Shown: in pieces, positions 46,001 through 57,489 of the stretch
How the letters are laid out: every line of letters begins with the position of its first letter
Numbering within the stretch: the first letter of the stretch is position 1
The notes under the pieces: generated by a model
The model's input: the letters and a program-made list of their open reading frames with translations, nothing else
Told to the model about the DNA's origin: nothing
Database searches by the model: none
DNA from: Marsupella aquatica
Taxonomy: Eukaryota; Marchantiophyta
Assembly: GCA_973895155.1 (NCBI GenBank)
Contig: OZ316897.1
Span: 992,001-1,056,000 of the forward strand
Length of the DNA: 64,000 nucleotides
Direction: 5' to 3'
Program-made: the position numbers and the translations under genes

Positions 46001-46502
46001 TGAACGACTAACTATCTGGTGTGGAACTATCAGGTGACCTATGCTGGCCTACTGATTGCCAGTGGTGGGACAAATCCTGTTATGTGGATTTTGTTCCTCA
46101 GCGTTGTAAGTGTTTCTCCGCATGTCCAATTCACTACGTCAGTTGTGGCCAGTTACCATTAAAGACAGTCCGTGATGCTAGTTTTCTACATTAGGTACTT
46201 TCTAGAAGTGAGCTAAGAAAATAATCAGAATGCTCACAAGAAACAAAGAAGAAGACATCGTGAAAGCACAAGGAAGGAAATGCGAATGCAATTAAAAGTT
46301 CTCAATCGACCATGCTATTCGAGATGCGGTTGAACTGTACAGCTTTCTAATTAGTCGTGGCTTCTCTTTACTGCAGGTGGCAAATCTTTACTTGATTGCA
46401 AAGCCTACCCATGAGTGGTACCTTTCGAAGTTTGAGGACTACCCAAGAACAAGGCATGCACTTTTCCCTTCCTACAAGCAAATCAAAGCCGCGAAAAGCT
46501 GA
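43017..46502 (+). CDS. polyprenol reductase (SRD5A3 / DFG10 / PPRD family)
   Basis: Six exons: 43017-43220, 44101-44453, 45145-45382, 45530-45634, 46034-46105, 46377-46502, all GT-AG with matching phases, giving 365 residues. Start is the ATG at 43017; a second in-frame ATG at 43023 could also serve. Exon 1 has a hydrophobic segment and RRGKLL. Exon 2 has KLTVPQSFFSHFY, the family signature, then RRLYECLFVSSF and ARMNIFGY. Exon 3 starts YYTAVPLTL. Exon 4 has IPRGDWFELVSSAHYLAEI, where the conserved His-Glu region of the steroid reductase C-terminal domain (PF02544) sits. Exon 6 ends with HEWYLSKFEDYPRTR. Family role: NADPH-dependent reduction of the alpha-isoprene of polyprenol to give dolichol for protein N-glycosylation, in the ER membrane. 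The last residues (after LFP) differ from the usual IIPF-type ending. Confidence 0.88.
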
Positions 46503-49304
46503 GGGCACAAAGTCATATAATCTTTGGATGATGATTTCACCTACAATAGGGGGAGAATTTATCACGCTAAAGGGTCAAGGCACCACCTCAGTTGTCAGCA
46601 GTGTTGCCTTTTTTGCTCCGCTGCAACCAGCTTTGCCTGACATAGGCTTTGCTCAGCGGGACGTTGTTGGCCGGGACGTCTAGTATCAAACCTTGGATTG
46701 TGGCCTTGTAGCAAGCTCTTCTTCTAGACAAACCTCCTTGAATTCAGTTCGAAAGACATTGCTAATCCTTCTGTGATGCAAAGCACTTCATGAGCTCGCT
46801 ACCTCGCTGACCTCTGATATGTACATATGCATGTTCAGGTTCGGTCAAATGTAATGTGAATTCATCAAACTATATTCAGCCTCTAAGAAGTTGGCGTAAT
46901 GCTCATCGAGGAATGTTTTGGTTATTTTGGCTTGATTGGAAGTTGCAATTAAAAACCTTTTCCATTCGGCCGTCGTGCTTGACTGCTTGTTTGGGGATCG
47001 GTAACTCAACATCACTTCAAATAACTGTTTCATATCGACTTTGTGGGGGAGTTAGTTGTCTGATTTCGTTGTGACTGTGAACAAGCTATCCTCCATATTA
47101 AGAGATTAGAATTTTTTTCTGTGCATGGGTCGGTGTGGTAAGGATCCCTTTGACAACCTTGCACCAAATGAGAGCGGCTAACAGTGGGACCTGACAGTAT
47201 TTCTCTGCATCTTAAGGATGGAAAGGTCCAAGACCCCTCGCAAGTCTTGCCATGGCAGTCATGACAAGTTCTCATTGCGGTTCAGTGTTGTGTTGTGAAC
47301 AAAACTACGTTCGATCCCACCTGACGTTAACATCTACGGGTGCAAAATCTAACCAACTCAAGGATTTCTCTCCTTGTTCGATTTGTATCGATATTGCATC
47401 ATGAGTCCTCCAATAAATTTAGTGGAACCATAAGAGTAGTACTCCAGAGCCTCTAGTCCTATTCTGACCCTGATCTAGATTTGTGAAGCGCACGCCACGT
47501 GAAAATTTCCTTGTGCGCACAAATCAAGTGCAAAGGCTAGTACATGAAAGGGAAGCATCCCAAGGAATGCCAAATACCCGACAAATGATCAAAACCAACC
47601 AGCTAGAATAGATACAAGCAAGGCAAGTGTACTTAATCTATGGACATCGCAATGCTGCATAAAGTAAACAGGGAATCAATTTATGTTCGAGTGCAGAGCA
47701 CAAGACCTCCTTGTCAAAGCTTTCGTCACAGTACAATCAAGGAGTAGACACGGAGTAGACACAAAGAAACTAGAAAAAGGGGAAGAGGCACACAAAATAT
47801 ATATATCAAACTGCCAAAAAGCAGGGGGCGTAGCAGGGGGCGTTTAACCACGCAGGAGGCGCTGAAACCACAAGCCAAAAACCCATTCAAGGGGGAACAA
47901 GAAAAAGGCTAAAAGCGGATAAGCAGAAAAGACCAGGCACTAGCCCGGTGCAATGAAACAAAAGCCACAAAAACTGAAACTCTACCTATTTGCAAACTGA
48001 TGAGCCTGGTAGAGCTTGGGCGTAAACTGCATAGGAGGGTCAAGCAAAGGAATCCAACTAGATGCCCAGATTGCAATAGCCTCTCCCCTATGGAGACAGG
48101 GGAGGGAGGATGATAGAGGTGGATTTGTCCAATACAAACCTCACACTTGCCCCTCATCCTCCCACCCTTAGCTAGTACTTTTTGTAAACAATCGCACAAA
48201 GTCCAACCATGATCTACCCAGTAAATTTGACGTTTATGACAATTGCCAAAGACTACAAAGGGAAGCTAAAATTATTTATTATAATGTCAAGTAGGTCATT
48301 CTGCCACTTTTTTGTGTGAAAGCCCAGACACAGGAGAAAAAGACTTGATGAGCTCCTCCAGGGAAAGAAACCCATCAATGTGCCCCTACTAGCTTTCAAA
48401 AATGATTGCTAGGCCCTCTTTCTCATCACGGGTGTGGTCACTATTGTGGTCAGGGATCCTTGACTCCAACAATCATAGTACAACTGCACCAAGTACTCTA
48501 ATCAACCTCTGAATGTACTACTCCTGATGTGCTCGTGCACCATACTCTGGTACTCTGCAACATTACAGTCTCTCCAAACACAATTTGATAGTGGGCCATG
48601 GGGCACTCTATTCAAATTGTGCGCTTGCGGCATTGTGTTTGAGTTTTGACTATCTGCTTTAGTTTCTTAAAAACTTGCATGACATTGTCCTCAAATGTTG
48701 GCTAATTTGGTAAATATTGGCTAGTTTGGCTAAATTGGCAAGAAAATTTAAGATACCCATAGTTTCATGGAATAGTCTTGGAATATTCCTAGTTTTGGCT
48801 AAAAACTCCTATGATTCTTATAATTTTCAAAACTGCATCAAGACACCAATAATATTCTTTCACAAAAATTTGTGAGTTTTCCACTAAATCCAATAAGCCC
48901 TATACTTTTTGTGTATGATAGGTCAAAAGTAAATATTAAGTGATTGGGGAACTCCTATGATTCTTATAATTTTCTTAATATCTTTTGTGTAACAAGTTCC
49001 TTTACGCAACCACATCTTTTCCGCAAATGACATATTTTATCCAAACAACATCTATTGCGCAACACTCAAGTATTAAGCTAGTCTTGCATGATTATTGTTG
49101 CTTGGTGCGCAGGTTTAAGAGATGTCATTGAAATCTTTAGTCAGCAATGATGCCCTCCACAAATGTAAGAACTAGAAGACAACAAACTACTAACACGTTG
49201 CTTGAGCTTTAAACATATTGAGCTTGACCATATTTGATCCACTGGTTCACTTAGAGTGTCTTGGAACCCTTCCCTTTTCCTTTAAACATTTTAAATTTTT
49301 AGAA
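46503..49304. other. intergenic, no gene recognised
   Basis: Includes a low-confidence repeat at about 47870-48110 related to 41500-41740, and AT-rich DNA at 48600-49100 with loosely repeated CTATGATTCTTATAATTTTC. No supported gene. Confidence 0.4.
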
Positions 49305-50205
49305 CTTTGGGGGCCACGCAAACCCCATGGCCGGGGTGAAACAATCAGAAAAGTAGCCACAATAACCAGCACAGAAAATTGCAGCCAAGCACCATCACAC
49401 ACAGATGCAATCGGCTAGCAAACAGCACCCATACCATGTAATCCTACCAGCCATCCAGGCAAAGCAAACCAGCCTATCAGCCATAACAAACTTATCCAAC
49501 CACAATCCAGCAGTCCATCCAGCCTGCTGTCCCACATTAAGTCTTTCTATACTATCCTGATGTGATCCAGCAGTCCCTACGCCTCAACCATGTGAGCCTC
49601 TCCACGTTTATCATCTCTTTCACCCGCAGCAACCTAGTCTGTCGGTTGCTCGCTGGCAGTGTAAGCCCGACTGCTGTAACATGATCCACCGCCTCCGAGA
49701 GAATGAATCGAATGTCAATCCTCCGGGCCCCGCCCTGCTTAAACATATGCTCATTACGGCCCAACCAAAGAATCCACAATATCTGATATAAGACAAACAT
49801 TTTAACTACCTTCCTGTAATCTTTGCCCATCGCAGAATTTATCATCCCAAGCAGCCCCCTAGTATGATCAGCAAATATGCCCTCAAAGCTTTGAGAACAT
49901 AGCAGCCAACATCGCTGTGCATGTTGGCAAGTCATGAACAAGTGTGGAATAGACTCCAGTGCTCTAGGACACAGCTTGCACTCGCTATTACCTTTTCCAA
50001 TTTTGACCGCCCTAACCCCAGTGAAGAGCCCAGACGCCACTACTCTCCACATAAATGTCTTAGCCCTCATAGACAAGTCCGAACCCCACAGTCCAGCCCA
50101 GCTTGCACTCCATTCTTCGCCCGTGTTAGCTATTCCCCATGTCCTGTTTAAACTCTGTAAATCTCCCACTTCAGGGGTTTCACTTCCACAAAAATGGCAT
50201 ATCAC
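49305..50205 (-). mobile_element. 5'-truncated LINE (non-LTR retrotransposon) fragment
   Basis: The minus frame 50205-49552 encodes a ~217-residue stretch with the plant LINE C-terminal zinc-binding region: KTFMWRVVASGLFTGVRAV, CKLCPRALESIPHLFMTC with CxxC...HxxxxC spacing, and later LYQILWILWLGRNEHMF. This matches the zf-RVT region after the reverse transcriptase domain. The RT and endonuclease parts are missing, as expected from 5' truncation. Downstream on minus (49551-49305) is a short 3' UTR ending in a GGGTTTGCGTGGCCCCC block. Confidence 0.8.
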
Positions 50206-50840
50206 GTGCGACGAAGGATAGGGTCATTTTATTGGTTCTAAAGGAAGACTTAAGAATTTTTGTAGAAGAACAATAGGGTCTTTTAAATTCAATTTTGAGA
50301 CTTATAAGAACATTAGGGTCTTTTTAATCCAATTTTTGGAATATTCCAACTTTATAGGGGTTAAAAAACAATTTTTTCTTATATTTTAGGGGGTCCGAGG
50401 CCTAAAAATGTTGCAGGTGATGGGGAGGTCCCCATATAGTGAGACCCCCGAGTCTCCCACCTCCTCTCTCAGCATCTGATAGGCTCTCTTGTTTGAGATT
50501 CTGAACACCCTTAGAGCTGCTGGGTTGTCAGTGTCGTATGCTAACAAAAGCAAATATCATCAAATATATGCTAAAAACTCGGTGTTTGTTCCCGTGGAAG
50601 AACAGGAATGGGATGAAAAGATGTTTTAAAGTGTTTTGAGTGGTTTCAAGATGGTACTCAACATCTATAAGAAAAATAGGATCTTAAAACAAAACACAAG
50701 CAATTAATAAAAGAGGAACAAAAGTGACATTTGCTGAATTATAAGAGAATCTTAGAGCTTTTAGAGGTATAGTTTAGCAATATTTAACTCCGTCACCATG
50801 TCTTAAGAAAGAGCTATGGCATTATTTGAGACGTTGATAA
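50206..50840. other. short spacer between LINE fragment and LTR element
   Basis: AT-rich, with several repeats of (A)GGGTCTTTT(A/T)A near 50220-50330. No gene. Confidence 0.4.
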
Positions 50841-52015
50841 TGGAGTTGACGCCATGGGCAACGGACGCTTGGGGCGCAAGTTATGGCCCGAGCCGGGTTG
50901 GGCCGGTCGGGGGCCCCAAGCGGCAATGAGACCTGAGGGCCTAGGCATGAGCACTGGGTCGGCCCGGTCACAACGGGCTAAGGCACTCCGCTTGCGGATG
51001 CCTAACGAGTAAGTTATGGGCGTTGCCAGTTGGTGGCGCGCCCGTTATGCGCGGTAGGTTCCGGGTTGAGGGCCAAATATTTAGGGACCAAAGCTGGTCC
51101 GGGGGTGGCAGGTCTCCAGAAGCATATATGAGGGGAGTGGTGTCTCCTTGGGGGCTAAGGGCGAGCCGAAGTCGTGAGCCGCGGCGGTCGCGACACTAAG
51201 GGAAACCACCAAACAAAAATGGCGATATATTCCCAACAGGGAGTCCGTTGGAGGACTTCTTGGGTGCGTTGGAAAGCTCTTAAGAAGGGCTACGCCCTCC
51301 TGAGCTCAGATGGGTCTGGGGGTGCCATGGGTTCTCGTGGTTTGCGGGTGTTAGCTCGCCCGCTTGCCAAATTCTGCCGAACAGCAGCCAAGTCGCGTTC
51401 AGTCTCCCAAGGGAGCTTGCGTTGGGGAGGCAAGGCCAAGTAGGTATGGAGGCTGAGTCCCCGGGGTTTTCGGCCCCTAGACCATCAGTGGGGCAAACCG
51501 GGAGTGATTGCTAGAGTCGGGGCCATTCTGGTCCCGACGTGTTGGGACAAGCTTAGGACAAGCTACGCTATTTGGGCCATGAGCATGTCCTGGGGTCAGG
51601 GCGGTCAGTTGGTGATGGATAGGTACGAGGGGGAACCCGGGCCACGCCCAAGGAAGGAGCTGTCCTGGACGGACAATGGGCGTGGGTTCTGGTTCCGGCT
51701 TATGGCATCGGGAGGACCTATCGCTGACCTATTTACCAACGTCTATTGAGCTTGAATTAGGATGCTAGACTTGGCGAGTTCTAGATCTTGAAGGGTTACT
51801 TACTGAGGTGCTTGGTTGCTTGTGCAGACAATGAGGACCGTTGAGTAGCGGTCGTGTAGGAGAGCAAGTGCGGCTTCGTATGGGAGGGGCCGCTGGAGGT
51901 GCAAGGGGCACTAGAGTGCTTGCTTGAGGTATTCCGTGGAGGCGTTCGGGCACCAGGGGCACTTAGGCATGAGTGCTGGGATTGGTGAGGGCGCTGGGTG
52001 GCTAGGTCCACCACT
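50841..52015 (+). repeat. 5' LTR of the gypsy element (5'-truncated)
   Basis: Begins at TGGAGTTGACGCC, matching 61413 onward in the 3' LTR, and ends at GGTCCACCACT. The shared part is about 1.18 kb. The sequence left of 50841 does not match the start of the 3' LTR. Confidence 0.85.
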
Positions 52016-52017
52016 TG

Positions 52018-52029
52018 TGGTATGAGAGC
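52018..52029 (+). other. primer binding site, initiator tRNA-Met type
   Basis: TGGTATGAGAGC, one base from the common plant PBS TGGTATCAGAGC complementary to tRNA-iMet, 2-3 nt after the LTR end. Confidence 0.7.
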
Positions 52030-52160
52030 GATTGCTGGCATAGACACCGGGCCGAGGTTGTGCTAAGTCGGAATCCAAAAATCTTAACGGATTTTTGCGG
52101 GGACTTAGCTCTTCAACACGCCCGGCGGGTCAACTGCGGGCAGATTTGGTCGCTGGGAAC

Positions 52161-53682
52161 ATGGCAAAAAACACTCATGCAAAGAGTGGCAAGCAGGCTC
52201 CCCCCACCAAGGGGAGAGCCCAAGTTCAAGATGAACAGAAGGAGGACGGATCAACTTCCCTAGACGAACGCTACAAGCAGGATGAAGAAGATGCAACGGC
52301 CAAACCGTCGACCGCTGCGGCGAACAAGTCAAGTGCAAAGCACCGTCAACTTAAAGGGAAGGAGGCAGCTGATCCTTCAGAGGATGGGTTGGATGATGAT
52401 GATTCCAACGCAAGTGGAAGCGATGACAATGCTGAAGCTGAGACAGAGGAAGAGGGTCAGGACCCAGAGGAGGAACTGATCCCAGCCTTGAGAGGGTTGA
52501 ATGCGGAATCAGAGGATGATGCCAAGCCGGACGTCATTGTGGATAATTTGACCAAGCAGAACCAGGATGACGCGGGTGATACCTCAATCCCGGGAGGTCA
52601 TGGTGCTCGCAAGACGCAGGGGGTGTCACCAAAATCCACACGAGAACCTAAGGACAGGCGGCCCTCAAAGGAAAGACGGTTGGAAGACTATCCTCATACA
52701 ACCCACAAGGGCCCAGCCGCTGACGACGGTCTGGGTCCGTTGATTCAAGACCAATGACTTATCTACGAGCAGTTGGAACACAACAAGGGAGCCCAGATTA
52801 AGTACTTACTTAGTCTGGGTAGTCAGAGTGCGACGCGTCCCGATGGGGGAATAGTAGTTGGGCAGAGTATGTTCCAAGTGAACCAGCTACCAACTCCTCC
52901 AACTTACAATGGGGCCTATGAGCAAAGTGGACAAAAGTTCCTCAGTTGGCTTTCCACGATGGAGATTCATCTCCAAGCGTGTGTTGAGCGATCCACTTGG
53001 GCTACCGCAGCTGCTCCTTACCTGAAGGACTATGCCTTGACTTGGTACAAGTCATGGAAGAAGTCGAGGGAAGACTCCTCCTTGCTGCTAACTTGGGAAA
53101 ACCTGGTTGAGGGACTCCGTGCTCATGTCCCCACTAAGTACCCGGAGCGGCACGCTCAGAAATGTGTAACGGAGATGAGCTTCAGGGGTGATATCCAAAA
53201 GTTCATCACTTATTACCAAAATCAGTTGGCGTGTATCCCGACACGACAAGAGACCCTGCATACACAGCTTCACAACTTTATAGTGAAGCTCCCGCCGTTG
53301 CTCAGGGAAAAGTTACAAGAAAAGCGTCATGAGTTCAAAACGCTTTCTGACACCTTTGACAAGGTCACTACGTTGGTGAATAACCGACCGGACTTGGCGA
53401 AGGTGGGTGGCAAGGGATCCAAGGGGGAAGCTGGTAAAGCAAAAGGTCCCCGGTGGTTCGGATCCCCAGCCCCAGAATGGAGAAGCTAAGCAAAACCGGA
53501 AGGCCGGCAACTTCAAGAAAGGAACCTCATCGACGCAGAAAGCAAAGAAGCAGGCACTTGTGGAGCAGAGGCGGGCGGAAGGTTTGTGCTTCACATGTGG
53601 TGCCATGGGCCATCAAAGTAAGGATTGTTCCACGAAAGGTGGCAAGCCAAACGGAGATGGTGGAGGGCAGAAGAGCATTTAG
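52161..53682 (+). pseudogene. gag of gypsy element, interrupted
   Basis: Frame from ATG 52161 encodes an acidic, disordered leader (many D/E/S) and stops at a TGA at 52755-52757. The same frame continues to 53489 with the capsid-like part (TPPTYNGAYE, ALTWYKSW, YQNQLACIPTRQ). A frameshift near 53445 then leads to the nucleocapsid part ending at 53682, with zinc knuckle CFTCGAMGHQSKDC (CX2CX4HX4C). One stop and one frameshift make it non-functional as read. Confidence 0.8.
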
Positions 53683-53689
53683 GCGTGAC

Positions 53690-54224
53690 CGCCTGCTTCA
53701 TAAGCGGGCAGGCGGCAGCACGTCTTGGGGTGGACGTGCAAGAGTTGCTACAACCGTTAGTGTGCAAGTTTGCCAACGACACGAAGGGGATAGTGTCGAG
53801 AGTGGTACATAGACTTTGAGTAGAGGTCATAGGCGAGCAACAAAATTTTGTTAGTCAGGAGATGTTCTACGTTCTAGACGGTCTAGCCGTAGACTTCATT
53901 TTGTCGGTAGGTTATCTCAGAAAGCACAATGTTACCTTGAAACCGGGGGGTGAGGTGCTCCATTTTCCCAATAAGGGCGGTAAGCCCATCGTTGTACACG
54001 AAGTTACCAAAAATAAAGAAAGATTTCTCAAAGTAAGTAAAGTGTCGTGGTTGTCTCTGTGTGTATCGGCAAAGCAATGGTGGAAAGACTTCAAGGGGGG
54101 ACATGAATGTTTCTTCTTTCATCTCCACCCAACTAAGGAGGCTGCTTCGTAGCCAAAGGTCAAGTCAGCTAAGGTCAGGCCCGACTGCGGTACAATTCCT
54201 GAAATTTTAGAGGAATTCAACGAC
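53690..54224 (+). pseudogene. protease and linker region of gypsy pol, decayed
   Basis: Short frames in different phases recall the retropepsin-like region: ACFISGQAAARLGV near the flap side and FILSVGYLRKHN, the usual segment before RT. The catalytic DSGA motif is not seen. Broken by stops and frame changes. Confidence 0.55.
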
Positions 54225-54737
54225 GTGCTCTTGCAGAAGCTACCTAAAGGTTTACCCCCGAGGAGAGAAGTGGATCACCAAGTTGAGTTGGAGCCGGGAT
54301 CAGCTCCTCAGGCTAAAGCTCCTTATCGTCTGAACCTGAACGAGCGAATGATGTTGAAGAACGCCTTAGAAGAGTTGATCGACCAAGGGTTCATTCGCCC
54401 TAGTAAGAGTCCTTACGGGGCGCCCGCGCTGTTTGTGTCCAAAAAGGATGGTACTTTGAGATTGTGCGCAGATTACCGGGGGCTCAATAAGCAAACCATA
54501 AAGAACAAGTACCCGTTACCTCATATAGATGACCTCTTCGATTGCCTCTCCGGGGCTAGGAATTTTCAAAGGTGGACTTGCGGTTCGGGTATTACCATAT
54601 CCGCATGGCAAAGGGAGACGAGTATAAGACCGCGATGCGCACAAGATTCGGATCCTATGAGTTTTTGGTTATGCCGTTTGGGTTGTGTAACGCAACCGCA
54701 ACGTTCATGAAGATGATGAATACCATCTTCCATGACT
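54225..54737 (+). pseudogene. reverse transcriptase of gypsy pol, N-terminal part
   Basis: Encodes the RT entry ([44 protein letters not shown]) up to the PFGLCNA palm region. There is a frameshift near 54570, where the frame passes from the GARNF part to the [11 protein letters not shown] part. It is cut at 54738-54742 by an inserted element. The remaining RT resumes at 58364. Confidence 0.85.
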
Positions 54738-55730
54738 TGTTGTGTAGCAAGGTGATAAAGAGATAAATGATATTTACTCCCTAACAACTCGATTTTGTTC
54801 CCGTTAGGAGTGGATAAGATCGAAAAGACCTAATTAACACAATTTGAGAAGTTTACACCAACATTCTTAGGTTGGAGAGATTTCTAATGATCTCCTTAAC
54901 ATAAGTGTTTAACCACAAACTCAAGTGGGTAATCCTTAGGATTCACAGTGCAATAATAAAGACTAGAATTAACAAAGATTGAAACTAGAGAGAGAGTAGA
55001 TAGGAGTTTTCAAAGTGCAAGGGAATTGAATTTCTTACCATCACCACTCCTTCAATAAGGACTATGGCCTAATTTAAGATTCAGAAATCAACATTTTCTA
55101 TGCTTTTTGATTTCTCGTAGCAACTCTTTTCCATCTCTTGAATTTAGAAGACAACAATGTAAATCAACCCGGGACACTTTTCTGGTCTTGCTTAAGATGG
55201 TACTAGGATACTCGAATTGGTTTACTTCTCCTACTATCCTTAAGATTGCTTATTTGAGTTTCACGTAAATTCCAATTTCTCTTTGGTGAATCTTCTATAT
55301 GAATTGGTCATAGACCTTGCTGATCTTCCAATATCATCATAGGCACACACTAGTATTCATTGAATATTGCACAACAACTCAAAGGGTTGCTAATCTTGAA
55401 ACTTCTCTTTACTTAACCATGGTAAAAAGAAGGGAAGAAAAGACATAGATTTCTCCAAAATCAAAATGGGGAAATCAAATGCATCTCTCTCTCGGTTGAC
55501 TTTGGGTTCTCCTCCTTTTGTACTAAAAGTGGAGATTATGAAAAGACATGCCTCTTCAAAACCTAAGTCTAAAGAAATATGTAAATAAAAGTGAACTATC
55601 CTAGTCAAAAATGGAGTAGAGTCTCCAATGGATACATCAACAAAATACTGGAGTCTACTTACTCATATACTAATCTATATAGCTATTTCTAAGTCTAAAC
55701 TAATGTGGCTCTAACTCTCTAAATACAACT

Positions 55731-56402
55731 CTATTCTGGCCCGTATTCTGGTCCTAGCTTTTGGGAAGGAACCTCCTCAGGGTTAGCCATGGCAAGGGGT
55801 TCTGGTCGAAGGAAAACTCCCTGCTGGCCAGTGGTAAAAGGGATGGACGGGTCAATATCCATGTTCTCCTGATGGGCACTTGGGTCATGAGAATAAGTGT
55901 AAGAATGGGAGTGGAAGTGTGTACTGGGAGTGGGGAAACCAGGAGGGTTGAGGGGTGATGAGGGGCCAGTGGAATAGACTCCTTCATGAGGACTAGGAGA
56001 GAAAGATCTAATAGTAAAGGGAGGAATCTCAGTATCAGCTAATAGCTCCTCAGTAGTCAAATCACTCATCTCCCTTAAGGCTTCACAGGTCTTTGAGAGA
56101 CCTGTAAGTGCATCATCCACCTTGGTACTCACATCTACCACTAAATGGTTAATCTTGGAGAAAAGGATGGGTGTGGTGTTCTTGGCCAAATACTCATCAT
56201 AAATTTGGGCTTTAAGAAGATCCAGAGAAGCTATCTTAGTCAAAGGCTCAATCAGATCCAAAGATTGAGTGATACTGAGTTGGAGAGTATGCTCAAGCTC
56301 ATTCTTCTTCTTACTCCTTTCCAACTGTTGTTTGAGTTCAGATACCTTCTTCTTGAGGAACTCATTCTCCTTCAATCTCCAACTTCCTCTTATCTGTGGC
56401 AT
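55731..56402 (-). CDS. transposable-element protein, C-terminal part, frameshifted from the preceding frame
   Basis: A frame of 223 residues from ATG 56402, overlapping the upstream frame by about 41 nt. It begins with a coiled coil (KENEFLKKKVSELKQQLERS), has a central helical region, and ends in a proline/serine-rich tail with ENMDIDPSIPF. A similar order of coiled coil, Pro-rich tail and MDVDE motif appears in the frame at 63027-63895. A one-base frameshift near 56370-56400 likely split the original protein. Confidence 0.55.
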   Translation of the reverse strand: MPQIRGSWRLKENEFLKKKVSELKQQLERSKKKNELEHTLQLSITQSLDLIEPLTKIASLDLLKAQIYDEYLAKNTTPILFSKINHLVVDVSTKVDDALTGLSKTCEALREMSDLTTEELLADTEIPPFTIRSFSPSPHEGVYSTGPSSPLNPPGFPTPSTHFHSHSYTYSHDPSAHQENMDIDPSIPFTTGQQGVFLRPEPLAMANPEEVPSQKLGPEYGPE

Positions 56403-57489
56403 CACTCATGGTGGAGATCTTCTCAAGAATCTGTCCTGGTTTTACTCCTAACTTCTGAGAAATGTCAGTGATGGCCTTCTCCATCACAGTGGTCTTCCTC
56501 TTCACTTTCTGGAATGTGTCTGAGATGATCTGGAAATCAGCTAGGGTGTCTAGGGAGGCATGGCCGGGTGCATCCAGAAATTCAGCCGGGTCGACGAAGG
56601 CCGGGTCGGCAAAGTCCGGGTCGAGGTTCCGGGCAGCAGACCGGATCTTTCGAGGATTTGTCTCTGCTGGTTCCTCATCCTCACTGTCATCAGAGGTGGC
56701 CTGGGTGATATCTGGATCTGTCTCTCCATACTTTATGAAGTTGAACTTGGCCAATAGTAATTTCTTCTCGTCTCTAAACAAGACTCCTTCAAAGCTATAT
56801 AGATGTGCCAGGTAGCAGGAGAGGGGAGTAGGACTCTTGTTGGACAGGTTCTGTACCAACTTCCTTATCAAATCAAAGATAAGCTTAGCCCAATTGACTT
56901 TTCTTTCTCCTTTGTAAGCAGCAACAATGGTAGAGCCAACTCCAACAGTAACTCTTCTTGGCTTCTCAGGGTACAGCAGGGGTAGCAGAAAGCTGAAGAC
57001 TCGTCTCAGATCAGGATCCAAACACTTAGAAACATTGAACCCGTCCTTACTGTTGATGGCTCCTTTGAAGTAAGGAAGGATTAGGTTGACAGCTCTCCCC
57101 ACTGGACCTTCTCCTTCATCTTCCAATACAAAAGCTCCTGCAATCATCATCTGAGTCCATCGCTCAGGTCGGCCTCTGGAGGTATCCTTAAACTCAGCCG
57201 GATACTCCTTGGATTGGATCTCTCTGATCATATCTTCGCTCTGATAACTCCAGGGTAGCTCCATCAGAGACTCACAGCCCATCCTGAGCAAAGACTCCCT
57301 CAGTTTGACCTTCTCAGCTTCATTGTCCGGAATAGCTGGCCTCAAAATTTTCATGGCAATAGGGACCTCCTTTCTCTTTGATCGTCTCACAGGGGCTTTA
57401 ACCAGAGTAGGTGCAGGTGATGTTGAGGTTGAATGCCCCTTAGAGACGCAAGAAGTGGACATTCCGGCTGGATCCGCCCCTTGCTCCAT
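56362..57489 (-). CDS. transposable-element protein, N-terminal part, unknown function
   Basis: A frame of 375 residues from ATG at 57489 (open further upstream without ATG). It has a basic patch (RRSKRKE), a globular middle with ILPYFKGAINSKDGFNV, VNWAKLIFDLI and SCYLAHLYSFEGVLF, then an acidic DDSEDEEPAE stretch and a coiled-coil-like tail. The middle recalls the poorly known 'putative plant transposon protein' domain found in non-autonomous plant elements; this is a memory-based impression, not verified. It ends by frameshift: the next frame (56402-55731) continues the same coiled coil, so the original protein was probably about 600 residues. Confidence 0.6.
   Translation of the reverse strand: MEQGADPAGMSTSCVSKGHSTSTSPAPTLVKAPVRRSKRKEVPIAMKILRPAIPDNEAEKVKLRESLLRMGCESLMELPWSYQSEDMIREIQSKEYPAEFKDTSRGRPERWTQMMIAGAFVLEDEGEGPVGRAVNLILPYFKGAINSKDGFNVSKCLDPDLRRVFSFLLPLLYPEKPRRVTVGVGSTIVAAYKGERKVNWAKLIFDLIRKLVQNLSNKSPTPLSCYLAHLYSFEGVLFRDEKKLLLAKFNFIKYGETDPDITQATSDDSEDEEPAETNPRKIRSAARNLDPDFADPAFVDPAEFLDAPGHASLDTLADFQIISDTFQKVKRKTTVMEKAITDISQKLGVKPGQILEKISTMSDATDKRKLEIEGE

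Noticed and set aside
47909-48199. 96-residue minus frame
   Set aside because: Lies in a probable dispersed repeat and has no recognisable motif.
51174-51749. Open frames in the 5' LTR
   Set aside because: They fall wholly within the LTR and recur only partly in the 3' LTR; chance frames in GC-rich DNA.
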